Assembly: GCA_001421095.1 (NCBI GenBank)
Contig: LIIK01000021.1
Location: 14,332-42,262, forward strand
Origin: Candidatus [Bacteroides] periocalifornicus
GTDB lineage: Bacteria > Bacteroidota > Bacteroidia > Bacteroidales > CAJPTX01
Reading direction: 5' to 3'
DNA: 27,931 nt
The position numbers and the translations under genes are program-made. The notes beneath the pieces were generated by a model. That model worked only from the letters and a program-made list of their open reading frames with translations. It had not been told where the DNA came from and did no database searches. Positions 1-9,607 of the stretch are shown here, one piece after another (positions within the stretch are counted from its first letter, which is position 1; the number at the start of each line of letters is the position of its first letter).

Positions 1-36
1 AAGGCGAAATCCGAACATGAAGCGACGGATATCCCT

Positions 37-91
37 GGTTGGTACGGCGCAGGTGCGGCGCAAGTACGGTGGAGGTGGGGCTGGTGGGGGG
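37..91. repeat. Degenerate 11-bp tandem repeat, left edge
   Basis: GGTAC-type cores recur every 11 bases: GGTAC at 41, GGTGC at 52, AGTAC at 63, GGTGG at 74. Phased as TTGGTACGGCG (39-49), the next units match 8, 7 and 6 of 11 positions, so the array decays to the right. Eleven is not a multiple of three and no plausible gene covers it, so it is not a coding repeat. A single unit in opposite orientation (CGCCGTACCAT) lies at 121-131. The unit TTGGTACGGCG recurs, inverted, in the right-edge array at 27892-27902. The function is unknown. A decayed minisatellite or an array of helically phased protein-binding sites are both possible. Confidence 0.55.
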
Positions 92-293
92 ATCTTCCGA
101 TGCGCAATGCGGGGGCCGACCGCCGTACCATTTCGGCTAGTTTCTCAGCACCCGCAGGCGTGGGTAAAATAGGGCGTAAAAATTGTGCGCCATTCTCCCC
201 CGTACCACCCATATTCAGCGCTAGATTTCTGCTGTTGGTCATAGTCTTGCCCATCTTGCGGTATAATGGGAGGGCCAGTCCATTTATTCGCAC
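92..293. other. Non-coding leader region before the giant gene
   Basis: I see no convincing gene here. Short open frames on both strands have no recognisable domains and collide with the giant gene. The only structure noted is one inverted copy of the 11-bp unit at 121-131, and a looser one (CCCCCGTACCA) at 196-206. Confidence 0.5.
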
Positions 294-301
294 TATATTT
301 G
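294..301 (+). promoter_or_regulatory. Possible -7 box of the giant gene
   Basis: TATATTTG is an exact match to the Bacteroidetes sigma -7 consensus TAnnTTTG. No clear TTG lies about 20 bases upstream, so the -33 element is missing or weak. If used, transcription would begin near 308, downstream of the most upstream in-frame ATG (266). That supports one of the later starts at 386-449. Confidence 0.35.
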
Positions 302-418
302 TACCGTCCTGTAGAGCCGGTGGGGTATGGGGTTAGATGCAGATTAGCACGGGGTTCACCCCGCCAAACTACGGGAATTTGCGCTATGTTGTCTATGGGA
401 AATAAATATGTTACGGAT

Positions 419-3400
419 ATGCTAACCAGAATGAGTAGGTTGGTAGGGATGCAGCGCGCTGGCGGTCGGTCTCCGCAGAGAGGATGCGCCGGGTATGCTG
501 CTTCGGCCCGACGAGGCCTAGGTGTGGCCCGATGGCTTCTCTTCTTGGCCGTAGGAGCGGGACTCTGGGGCGCAGCCTCAGGGCAAACGAACCCTTGGCT
601 CGAGAATATTAAGCCGGGCACGTCACTCCCAGTGGGTAAAACTGATTCTCACGGTAACTATTTGGTGGTGAAGGCCTACCGTGGGTTTGAAGAATCAGAG
701 TATCCCGAGAAGACTTCCGATTTTCGGATAGATGCGGGGGGGTGGACTATGGAGTCGAAAAACTTCAGCATCGCGAAGTGGATACTCTGGGAGGGGGGCT
801 CTGGCCCTGCCAACGGATCTATCCACTACCCCTCGGGGGCCAAGGTGGGCAAGCATAATGCGCTCAACGCATTCTTTGGCTCTGGTCGCCAGACCTACCT
901 GGTTACCCCGCCGACCAATGTGAGTAGCAGAGAGGTTTCAGATCCGGCGCTCTACTTCTGGTTTGCCGCAATGGCCAATCAGAATCAGCCCGATGAGCTG
1001 CAGATCTTCGTGCGCAATAAGCGAGCAAAGAATGCGAGCCATAAGGAGTTCAAAACGCCAATAGCAATTTTTAGGAATGAGGGCGAAGGCGGCTGGGTAG
1101 AGGTGCAGGTGAAGCTGAATGAGGCCTTTAAGGGTTGGAGCGAGGAGGATAAGCAGTCGGTACAGTTCGGTTTCCTCGCCATAGGGAATAACGGCTGGGG
1201 GATTTGCCTCGACGAGCTCATGCTCATAGACCTCGGGGGGAAGCCTGCCCAGGTGTCTAACGTGGGAATGAGCCAGCTGATCCAGCCTCTAGGGCAGGAC
1301 TCTAAGCTCAACGAGATCTTCCGGGTGGATGTAGGCGTTGGAACGGGGTCTGGGAAGTACAAGATCAAGGAGTTCAAGCTCGAGTTCGACGGGGCTCCCG
1401 AGGTGTACGAGCGCAGCGTGGAGCATCTCTACCTATACCACTCAAAGCTCCCCACCTTCGATTCCCATCTACAGAATCGGATGGCAACCATCACCATGCA
1501 GGGGGGCAAGGTTACCAATATAGCCTGGGAGAAGCGGGGCTCAGACCAACATGAGGATCGATTCCTAGAGCCCGGGCAGCGGCACTACCTCTGGCTGGTG
1601 GCCGACATCAAGAGTACGGCCCAGCCGAAAGATGTGCTGAGGTTCAAAGCCCCCCGGAGTGCTATAGAGCTGGTGTACTGCGATAATAGGGGAGAGGAGA
1701 ACCCCAAAGTGGGCAGCAAGATCTACCCCATAGAGCAGGAGTGGACGGCTGGGGAGGAGCGTAAGTGCACGATATACAAGACGCTCTTCTCCGATTCCTT
1801 TGAGAACGGTGCGGGTAATTGGACATTGGCGAGCGACTGGAAGGTAGGGCAGATCTGCGCCACCCACCATTCCTTTGGCAGTGATAAGCTAAGCCAGCAT
1901 CCTAGCCGAGCCTTCGGGGGTACGGGTGTGCTGGCAACCGCAAAGATGGGTGATGCTAGCGGTGCGTGTGCCGGTAAAATCCAGCCGATGTACTCTCCCA
2001 ACCTCAGCGAGGAGTCGTGCACAGCGGTTAAAGCGAACATAGATGCCAGCATCTACCGCAATGTGCTGGTCCGCTTCCGCTACGCCGCCAGCCTAGGAGG
2101 GTCGAACGATCGGGTCAGCCTGTTTGTGAATACAGCTGCGTATGGCCCCCAGAAGGTATGGCTGGAGAACTCTGGCGTTAGAGACACGGGCTGGAAAACC
2201 GCGGTGGTGGAGATTCGGGACTACGCAGATCGCGTGCAGAATTTGACGCTCGGATTCGCGATCAAGAGCGATGCTGTGGATGAGAATGCGGGGCTGCTCA
2301 TTGACGATTTCCAGGTGCTGGGTGACTACATTAAGGCCGATGTGGGGGTAGAGAACATTCTACCGCCTACCACCTTGGAGTTCGATGCGAACTCGAAGAT
2401 CACCGTGCGGGTGAAGAACTACGGGGCGGAGGCTGTAGATGCCAGCAAGGTTACGGTGACGGTTAAGGTGAACGGAGAGGAGATGGTATTACCTGGCAAA
2501 ATGGGCTCTATAGCCGCAGGTGCTACGCTCGACTGGGAGTTCTCATCCAACCGGCTAGTACCCGTGACGAATCGGAATAACGAGATAGTAGTGGAGGCTA
2601 CCGCGAAGATCCCCGATGATGACGGTACCGATAACGACACCAAGCGGGTTCGCTTCTACTCCTTCCCAAAATTCGAGGTATCTGCCACCAAGCCTTGGCC
2701 AGAGAACACCGATATTCGGATGGATCAGTGGTATCCCACCACGTATCCTGGAGGTGGGGCATCTAGCTGGCTGCAGTCATTCAAGGAGCTGTGCAGCAAG
2801 TGCGCCTCGGGCCGTATGTTCAGCGCCGATCCCCCGGTGAATAAGTTTATCTGGACCACGGGGAATGAGAGGAACAACACCCATGAGAATTCCGTGCTTA
2901 CAGGGCCAATCTTCGACCTGAAGGCCGATGCCAATGTGAAGTACGAGGTGGTGGTGACCCATATGCTTAGCGAACGCGCTAAGATGTGGATAGAGTACCG
3001 CACCGATGTGAATGCCCCCTCTGCCTCTACTGAGGGTTGGACAACGCTATTGCCTCCTACAGGTGGATGGAGTGAGAATTGGTATGGTGGTACTGCTAAT
3101 GCTTGGGTCGGCACATCGTCAACGTCGCCTGGGCCTGAGCCTATGCCAGTACCCTATTCATACAAAGTATCCAAGACCATGCTGCCAGTGCAGAGCGGCA
3201 AGGTGCAGCTGCGCGTGCGGTTCAACGATCCGGACAATGCGGAGGCGAATGAGGGGGCAGCGGTGAACATGATAAGGGTGCAGGCCCTGAAGGCTGACCT
3301 CGCGGTAACGGGATTCACCCCGCAGCCCCAGTGCACCAACACCCCGAGCAGCACGCCGCTGAAGATCAAGGTGAAGAACAATGGCCCAGTGGTGCAGAAA

Positions 3401-6400
3401 TCCTTTATGTGCCCTGTACACGTGGTGGTGCGTGAGATGCAGGAGTACCGGCGCCCACGGGGTACTCGGACTCCAGATCTCCCAGTGCCGAGCCAGGTGG
3501 TGCTGGTGGATAAGATACTGAGCCTGCAGATACCCGATATCAATGTGGGTGAGGAGAAGGAGATCGACACCGAGCTCGCCTTTGCGTGGGACTGGGCAGA
3601 TTGGGGGTATGCCGTAGATATCGCGTTGAATGTGGAGCAATCTTCGCAGGGGAGCGATGAGAATACCGCCAATAACAGCTACAGCGGATCGTATATCCCG
3701 AAGATGTACCCTGGCCTGTTTTTTGCCGAGGCAGATCCGGCTACGAGGCAGATAGCAGTGCCTAGCCAAATAGGCCCAAATATGCCCTTGACGCTCTCCC
3801 CAAGGAATAGGAGAGCCTGGGCGAACCATATGAATGATGATCTGGTATCTGGCGGGACAGCACAGGTGACCAAGGGTGGCCATCCGGCAGAGGGAATCCG
3901 CTACTATAGCGCGACCTCAGATGGTACCTTCAAGATAAAGTTCAAGTACAGCTACGGGGTAAATGTGGTAGGCACATGCCCCGAGACTACCGAGGAGTAC
4001 ACGCTGGTTAAAAACGATGTGCGCCTGAGCCTAGGTCAGGTGGATGTAAAGCAGAACTCCTGCTATAGCCCAGGGGGCGAGAATGTGGGAGTGCAGATTT
4101 CGGGTACTCCTGGCACTGAGGTTAAGGCTATCATCTACATCAGCGGCGATTACGCGCACCCTGCGGCTTCGGCAGAGGGGGCTATACCCGCCACGGACAA
4201 GTCGGTAACCCTTAGCCTAACGGGTGTAAAAATCCCGGCCAATTACTCTACGGTAGAGGTGGTGGCTCTGGTGAAAAAGGGTTCGAGCTACCTCCCGAGC
4301 CAGGGCACAGAGGGGCATCGTGTGATCTCTAAGGTCTACCGGTGGAAGACCCCGAGACATCTTCCCGTGTACGTGCGCACCCGCACGGGGGATCCTGGCA
4401 ACTACACCTATAGCAACCAGATGCTGCTCCCGTATGAAAGGGCTGTGGTGAACAACTTTACCACCGCTAAGCTGGAGCTTTACACCCCGGCAGAGGATGG
4501 TGTAAAGTACACCTGGATACGCACCCGCAATGGGGTGTCTGAAACCATAGAGGGCAATTCTATATACCTCGAAGAGTATGATGCTAGCTACTCGGTGAAG
4601 GCTGAGAGTAAGGAGTGCGGCGGAACCCCTATCGTCAGCAACTTCATACAGGTGTGGAGCGGCGATATAGAGCTGGTGGCTTTTACGGGGGTTACGGCTT
4701 TAGAGGGCGTTTGCCAGAGTGCTAGCGGCGGGACTCAGCTGAGTATAGATTTGGAAAACCATAGCCGTACGCTCTACAAGGCTGGGCTGCCTGTGAAGTT
4801 CGTGATGACCTACCCAGATGCTTCTACCGAGAACATCGACATTAAGCTGCCGAAAGATCTCCAAGAGCAGGCCCGCATCACCATACCGCTGCCTGAAATC
4901 CCAAAAGGGAAGCTCAAGATAGGGCATAATACCCTCAAGCTGGAATTCAAGCAGATTGGCGCATCGGCCGATGGCGATGGTGACAAGTCGAACAACACCA
5001 TAGAGGGGGATATAAACGTTAAGCCTTCGCCCGAGGTAGAGTTCGAGGATGCTGCAAAGCCAGACGGTGTGATTCGCCAGAAGATAGACCGTTGGGTATT
5101 CTCACCCAGAATAAAGAGTAAGGACGGGACTACCTATAACTGGACCGGCAGGATGGTGGATGACGAACTCCAGGCTTGGAGCGCATCCCTGGGGCGGCAG
5201 TCCACGCTGACGGTAGAAGGAACACCGAAGTACGATCTGTACAAGATCGCGGTGAAGAATGCGGAGGGTTGTACCACCGAGAAGATCTACAAGCTGATAA
5301 TGACAGATGCGAGCCTAAAGCGCATCGAGCGTCCATTCTCCAGCTGTAGTCTCGGGGAGGATAACACCGATGTGGTGGTGGTTATCATTGGGAACGAGGG
5401 GAAGCGTCCTTTGCAGAAGGATACCGAGGTTACAGTAACGGTAAAGCTGAGCGATGGGACGACGTACACTGCAGATAAAGAGCAGCTGGATAACGACATT
5501 CCCGAGGGGGGCGACTACAAGATCATCATACCTGCCGAGGGATTGCAGAAAAAACTGGCAGGAGTGCAGAACATGCGCCTCACCGCCGAGGTGAAACTGG
5601 GCAACCTCAATGGCAAGAAGGTAGAGGACATCGAATCCTCGAATAACAAGGTTACCACAGAGATCTACAGCTACGGGTATCCGAAGTTTAACGTGTCATA
5701 TGAGCCAGTTTCCGACTGTAGTTCCTCAAAACTGGTGTTGGAAAGCGGGACAAAACTGAGTGTGAAGTGGCAATACGCCATATTTGCAGTAGAAAATCTG
5801 CAGGGTGCTAACACTTCAGAGAGCCTATACAGCCCCAATCCACTAGATCCGCCTATGCTTATAGAAGATGGTAAGACCCCACCCGATAATCCATCGGCGG
5901 CTCCTCTAGGGGAAGGGAGTTTCTACCTCCCCACGAAATCCACCATGGAGAAGTCTGAGGATCGGGCTGGTAAGGGGCACTATGTGATTCGCACTAGGAA
6001 CAGCGAGGGCTGCGAGGCCGATGTGAAGTTCGATCTCGTACTCGAGCGCTACGCCCTAGAGCTGGTAGGATCGCAGTCCACTTCGCCAAGGGCCCAGTGC
6101 CAATTCCCTGACGAGAAGCTGGAAACCCAAGTGGTGGTGAAGAACACAGGGAATACCAAGCTCCCAGAGGGTACAAAGCTCAAGTTCACTGCGATACTCA
6201 ACGATGACACGAAAAACCAAGGGTCTACTGATGAGTACGAGGTAGAGGCCGCGAAGAATGCAGGTCGGCTAGAGGAATCTGAAGCGGTTCTCAAGGGCGA
6301 GCTCCCGCCAAACTACTCATTCCCATTTACCATCAAGCTGCCCAAGCTCAATGTGGGGCGCGATGGGCAGGAGCTGCGTATCCAGGTGAAGGTGGCATTT

Positions 6401-9400
6401 GGGGATGAAACCGGGCTGCAGTGCGCCAACCTTGCGGGGAGCGAGGCGGTTGGTATACTCAAAACCCAGGACAAGAAGGATGTGGGGACGTTCGATATCA
6501 CAATCACCCCAGCGGGTGGAGCTAAAGAAACCAAGAACCTAGAGAAACGTACATATTCAGATCCATTTGAATATGAGGTAGATTACGTTGCGCTGGATGT
6601 TCAGAATCAAGGAACAGAAGAGTTCACTTACCAGTGGAGCTGGGATGGTGGTATTGGGCTTAAGTATGGTTCGGGAAGGAGGACTGACGACAAAGCACAA
6701 GGAATTGATGTGGAAGGATCTGGCCGTGTGGCCTGTAGGCTAACCAACAAGACCTCTGGCTGCTCGCGCGAGAGTGGAGGGTACATCCGCCGTAAAGGGC
6801 TAAATCTCGCCGTAAAGTGGATTGTATCGCCCAGGAGTACCTGCAAGCCCAATGTGCCCGAGGCAATTCCCGTGAAGGTGTGGGTGGCCAATGTGGGATC
6901 TAATGATTTCGTTGTAGAGAAGGAGAAAGATGCCCAAAAGGCTTTCACCATTAAGTACGCGGTGTACAAAAAGGGTGAAACTACCAATCCGCTAAGCGAG
7001 GGTTCGAAGGACGTAATGTTCAAGGATCTGTTCACTCTTAATAATGATGACCCAGGAGATCTCCATAATGGCATGGTAGGGTTAAGAGCCATAAAAATAT
7101 CTCAGGTGCAAGGGCAAGTGTCTGATACCACGGAGTCAATCCGCGATTTTGACCTCCCAGACATTACGGGTATGAAGGGGCTGCGTGAAACCGATTTCTA
7201 CATCCAGGCTGAGCTTCTAGACATTAGTCCAGATGTTGAAGGGAGTGCTGGCATGCCGAAGCATGTGACCAAGAAGGAGTTTCAGCATTACGAGAGTCCT
7301 ACGATAGCCGGGGAGAAGCTCGGTGGTGCTAAGGAGGTCTTCTACAGCGCGACGGGCGTTATAAAGGTTACCGACGAGGGCGAAGAGGGGCTCTACCATA
7401 ATTACCAGTGGTCGAAAGTGGGCGGCGGCACGCTTCAAACAGGGGAAAGTAGCGGATTGGCGGGTGCTACCCCCTCCTCGGCGGTGGTGACGGAGCCTGG
7501 TGACTACACGCTCACCTTTGTGGATGCGAACCAGTGCGCAGGGTCTGCCAGCAAAACCGTGCGTTTCCCTGCCTACCTCGTCTTTGCCGAATCTGACCTC
7601 GTGCTCCCCGAGAAGGAGGCTTGCGCCCTTACAGCCGATGAAGAGGTGGCCGTGAAGGTGACCAACATGGGGAAAGAAGCCTACACTCCACCCTCTGGCG
7701 GTGTACCGGTGGATGTGGAATGCACTGAGTACTCAGATGACACCACGCTTTCTACAGATGCTGATAAGAAGCAGAGCCTGGTGGGTGCTAGGCTACAGCT
7801 TATGGATGCTCCCCTTGCCCCCGGTGCTACAGGTGTGATGAAGGGCAAGATTACGGCTACTGACGGGAAGCATCTCAGCCTTGCCTGCGAAGAGGGAAAG
7901 CAGATGAAGTTCCAAATAATGGTGAAGATACGTAATGAAGCGGACAGCAGCCAGCTGGTGATGCCTGCTGACAAGCGTCCTAAGAGGGAGGTTAAGACGG
8001 GCGATGTGGTGAATCATTCGCATCCCCTGCTAGGGAAGCCGCTGGATGAGATGGCGAAAGACGGGCTAGAGGATCCCAGTGCCGATCTTATGCGTATCCC
8101 CTTCGCCAAGAGAGGTTTCATCATGTCGCCAACGAACATCGGAATCCAAACTGGTTTAAAGTGGTACTACACAGCGCAGGGTGTTACCGATAGCACGAAC
8201 ACTGGGCGCGACCAGAAGGTGATGCGGACAGGCGAGTACATGCTAAAGCTCTCTGAGAAGCACGGGAATCAGGCTTGCCAGTCGACCTATGGACCTATTA
8301 AGCTGCGCTTTAAGCCAGAGTACGTGTTAGCGCCCGAATTCGACCAGAGTAGCACTACGCAGTGCCGCGAAGCGAAGGATAAGGACGTTGGGCTCGAGAG
8401 CCCCATTGCCATCAAGCTCAAGGTTGCGCCTCGGGTGGTTCCTATAGCTGCAGGCGATAAGTTCACGGTATCATATGAGGAGGAAGGCTCTGCAGTCTCT
8501 CTGCATGAGGAGGAGCTGGTGGTAGAGAATACCATAGATACTACGGCGGCCGACAAGCCTACCGTTCTGGAGTACAGCTTCCAGATTAAGCCACGCTTCA
8601 AGGCTGGCAACCACAAGATAAAGGTGAAGGTTATCTACAAGGATGATCTGGGCGATCCGTCGCAGGGCGATGTGATGGAGGAACTCCATTTCAATATCAA
8701 GCCCGCTTTCGACTTCGATGCCACGTTTACCACGGAGAATCCCCCGATCACGATTGTTGGGCCTGAGCCTCCGGCGGGCGACAGTTACACCTACTGGTGG
8801 AGCGTGAACTCAGGGACTGGTAGCAGTGCAATACATGATCGTTCTGGAGAGTACTTCCTCAAGGTAACTAGCAATGGGTGTACTACCGAGAAGACCTTCC
8901 TGGTGCGTATCATGCGGAAGGTATCGTGGGAGGTGGAGAACCCAGATATGGGGACCTTTAAGGTAGAGCTGCTCAAGCGGGATTCTGAAGAGGTAGAACG
9001 CGAGCTGAGCAATCCAGATGCGGTGTCTGGTGAGGCCGAACTCTTGATAACGGCTCTTCCGAAGAAGGGGCATATTCTGAATGTCCTAGAAAGGCAAGGT
9101 GTCGAAATAGCTAGTGAGAAGGATGCTGGGGGCTTTAAGGGTAAGATTCCAGTGGATGATAAGCCCGTTGAGCTGAAGGTTGGTTTTGCCCAAGGGCCAG
9201 ACCCCCATGCGGTAGGCGTACTGCCCGAGGTTCGCATTGTGTCACCATTCAGCCGTTCGCTTGAGCTTCTCAATACTGAGCGCGTGGTTGAGTTTGAGGT
9301 GGTGAACCAGGTGGGCGCGGTGATTACACATCGGCACATAGCAGCGGGGCAACCACGCATCACGCTGGAGTTCCCCAATTTGCCCGAGGGGCTCTACCTG

Positions 9401-9460
9401 GTGCGGGTAGTAGACGCTGCGGGTGGAGTGCGCACCCTGAGAGCGGTGAAGGGGCACTAG
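419..9460 (+). CDS. Giant modular T9SS-secreted surface protein (CARDB/Ig-like repeats)
   Basis: About 3013 residues, numbered from ATG 419. A signal peptide has its hydrophobic core near residues 38-52 and an SGQ cleavage region near 56. Three jelly-roll MAM-like modules follow at roughly 75-274, 456-637 (classic SFENG opening, AGLLIDDFQVLG end) and 758-957. A stretch at about 298-424 resembles the N-terminal domain of BNR neuraminidases. From about 640 on there are CARDB-like modules (V-x-N-x-G, D-x-x-x-x-N-N motifs), alternating from about 1100 with Ig/PKD-like modules (YxW near the start, N-x-GC near the end). The last 80 residues (about 2934-3013) have the Por sorting-domain pattern, with LPEGLYLVRV near the end. 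Established for the family: such proteins cross the outer membrane by T9SS and are anchored on the cell or released. An adhesin role is inference; no catalytic motif was seen. The frame is open back to ATG 266, but 419 has an A-rich leader (AAATAAATA) and lies behind the candidate promoter; 386, 395, 431 and 449 remain possible. Stop TAG. Confidence 0.85.
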   Translation: MLTRMSRLVGMQRAGGRSPQRGCAGYAASARRGLGVARWLLFLAVGAGLWGAASGQTNPWLENIKPGTSLPVGKTDSHGNYLVVKAYRGFEESEYPEKTSDFRIDAGGWTMESKNFSIAKWILWEGGSGPANGSIHYPSGAKVGKHNALNAFFGSGRQTYLVTPPTNVSSREVSDPALYFWFAAMANQNQPDELQIFVRNKRAKNASHKEFKTPIAIFRNEGEGGWVEVQVKLNEAFKGWSEEDKQSVQFGFLAIGNNGWGICLDELMLIDLGGKPAQVSNVGMSQLIQPLGQDSKLNEIFRVDVGVGTGSGKYKIKEFKLEFDGAPEVYERSVEHLYLYHSKLPTFDSHLQNRMATITMQGGKVTNIAWEKRGSDQHEDRFLEPGQRHYLWLVADIKSTAQPKDVLRFKAPRSAIELVYCDNRGEENPKVGSKIYPIEQEWTAGEERKCTIYKTLFSDSFENGAGNWTLASDWKVGQICATHHSFGSDKLSQHPSRAFGGTGVLATAKMGDASGACAGKIQPMYSPNLSEESCTAVKANIDASIYRNVLVRFRYAASLGGSNDRVSLFVNTAAYGPQKVWLENSGVRDTGWKTAVVEIRDYADRVQNLTLGFAIKSDAVDENAGLLIDDFQVLGDYIKADVGVENILPPTTLEFDANSKITVRVKNYGAEAVDASKVTVTVKVNGEEMVLPGKMGSIAAGATLDWEFSSNRLVPVTNRNNEIVVEATAKIPDDDGTDNDTKRVRFYSFPKFEVSATKPWPENTDIRMDQWYPTTYPGGGASSWLQSFKELCSKCASGRMFSADPPVNKFIWTTGNERNNTHENSVLTGPIFDLKADANVKYEVVVTHMLSERAKMWIEYRTDVNAPSASTEGWTTLLPPTGGWSENWYGGTANAWVGTSSTSPGPEPMPVPYSYKVSKTMLPVQSGKVQLRVRFNDPDNAEANEGAAVNMIRVQALKADLAVTGFTPQPQCTNTPSSTPLKIKVKNNGPVVQKSFMCPVHVVVREMQEYRRPRGTRTPDLPVPSQVVLVDKILSLQIPDINVGEEKEIDTELAFAWDWADWGYAVDIALNVEQSSQGSDENTANNSYSGSYIPKMYPGLFFAEADPATRQIAVPSQIGPNMPLTLSPRNRRAWANHMNDDLVSGGTAQVTKGGHPAEGIRYYSATSDGTFKIKFKYSYGVNVVGTCPETTEEYTLVKNDVRLSLGQVDVKQNSCYSPGGENVGVQISGTPGTEVKAIIYISGDYAHPAASAEGAIPATDKSVTLSLTGVKIPANYSTVEVVALVKKGSSYLPSQGTEGHRVISKVYRWKTPRHLPVYVRTRTGDPGNYTYSNQMLLPYERAVVNNFTTAKLELYTPAEDGVKYTWIRTRNGVSETIEGNSIYLEEYDASYSVKAESKECGGTPIVSNFIQVWSGDIELVAFTGVTALEGVCQSASGGTQLSIDLENHSRTLYKAGLPVKFVMTYPDASTENIDIKLPKDLQEQARITIPLPEIPKGKLKIGHNTLKLEFKQIGASADGDGDKSNNTIEGDINVKPSPEVEFEDAAKPDGVIRQKIDRWVFSPRIKSKDGTTYNWTGRMVDDELQAWSASLGRQSTLTVEGTPKYDLYKIAVKNAEGCTTEKIYKLIMTDASLKRIERPFSSCSLGEDNTDVVVVIIGNEGKRPLQKDTEVTVTVKLSDGTTYTADKEQLDNDIPEGGDYKIIIPAEGLQKKLAGVQNMRLTAEVKLGNLNGKKVEDIESSNNKVTTEIYSYGYPKFNVSYEPVSDCSSSKLVLESGTKLSVKWQYAIFAVENLQGANTSESLYSPNPLDPPMLIEDGKTPPDNPSAAPLGEGSFYLPTKSTMEKSEDRAGKGHYVIRTRNSEGCEADVKFDLVLERYALELVGSQSTSPRAQCQFPDEKLETQVVVKNTGNTKLPEGTKLKFTAILNDDTKNQGSTDEYEVEAAKNAGRLEESEAVLKGELPPNYSFPFTIKLPKLNVGRDGQELRIQVKVAFGDETGLQCANLAGSEAVGILKTQDKKDVGTFDITITPAGGAKETKNLEKRTYSDPFEYEVDYVALDVQNQGTEEFTYQWSWDGGIGLKYGSGRRTDDKAQGIDVEGSGRVACRLTNKTSGCSRESGGYIRRKGLNLAVKWIVSPRSTCKPNVPEAIPVKVWVANVGSNDFVVEKEKDAQKAFTIKYAVYKKGETTNPLSEGSKDVMFKDLFTLNNDDPGDLHNGMVGLRAIKISQVQGQVSDTTESIRDFDLPDITGMKGLRETDFYIQAELLDISPDVEGSAGMPKHVTKKEFQHYESPTIAGEKLGGAKEVFYSATGVIKVTDEGEEGLYHNYQWSKVGGGTLQTGESSGLAGATPSSAVVTEPGDYTLTFVDANQCAGSASKTVRFPAYLVFAESDLVLPEKEACALTADEEVAVKVTNMGKEAYTPPSGGVPVDVECTEYSDDTTLSTDADKKQSLVGARLQLMDAPLAPGATGVMKGKITATDGKHLSLACEEGKQMKFQIMVKIRNEADSSQLVMPADKRPKREVKTGDVVNHSHPLLGKPLDEMAKDGLEDPSADLMRIPFAKRGFIMSPTNIGIQTGLKWYYTAQGVTDSTNTGRDQKVMRTGEYMLKLSEKHGNQACQSTYGPIKLRFKPEYVLAPEFDQSSTTQCREAKDKDVGLESPIAIKLKVAPRVVPIAAGDKFTVSYEEEGSAVSLHEEELVVENTIDTTAADKPTVLEYSFQIKPRFKAGNHKIKVKVIYKDDLGDPSQGDVMEELHFNIKPAFDFDATFTTENPPITIVGPEPPAGDSYTYWWSVNSGTGSSAIHDRSGEYFLKVTSNGCTTEKTFLVRIMRKVSWEVENPDMGTFKVELLKRDSEEVERELSNPDAVSGEAELLITALPKKGHILNVLERQGVEIASEKDAGGFKGKIPVDDKPVELKVGFAQGPDPHAVGVLPEVRIVSPFSRSLELLNTERVVEFEVVNQVGAVITHRHIAAGQPRITLEFPNLPEGLYLVRVVDAAGGVRTLRAVKGH

Positions 9461-9484
9461 CCCACGGGGAGTGAATTTTCTGAG

Positions 9485-9514
9485 GAGGGTAGACCAAAAG
9501 TCTACCCTCTTTTT
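9485..9514 (+). terminator. Intrinsic terminator of the giant gene
   Basis: A perfect 10-bp stem (GAGGGTAGAC, 9485-9494, with GTCTACCCTC, 9500-9509) encloses the loop CAAAA and is followed by TTTTT. It lies 24 bases after the stop codon, so the giant gene is probably transcribed apart from the TPR gene. Confidence 0.9.
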
Positions 9515-9607
9515 GTTATTCTGGTGCTGAATATACGGGGCTTTTAGAGGCTGAAAGACTAAATCTCACTATTCCAGCGTTCTTTTTTCCGTCAAGATAA
9601 AGTGCCC

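Noticed and set aside
3443..3487. The giant protein contains GTRTPDLPVPSQ, which looks like the well-known conceptual translation of the 3' half of a tRNA gene.
   Set aside because: The DNA lacks an intact GTTCGA-type T-loop on the opposite strand, I could not build a cloverleaf, and the open frame continues with CARDB-like sequence on both sides.
3158..3883. Long minus-strand open frame of 241 codons inside the giant gene.
   Set aside because: It has no recognisable domain or signal peptide, and several antisense frames overlap there. It is a by-product of the high G+C coding sequence on the other strand.
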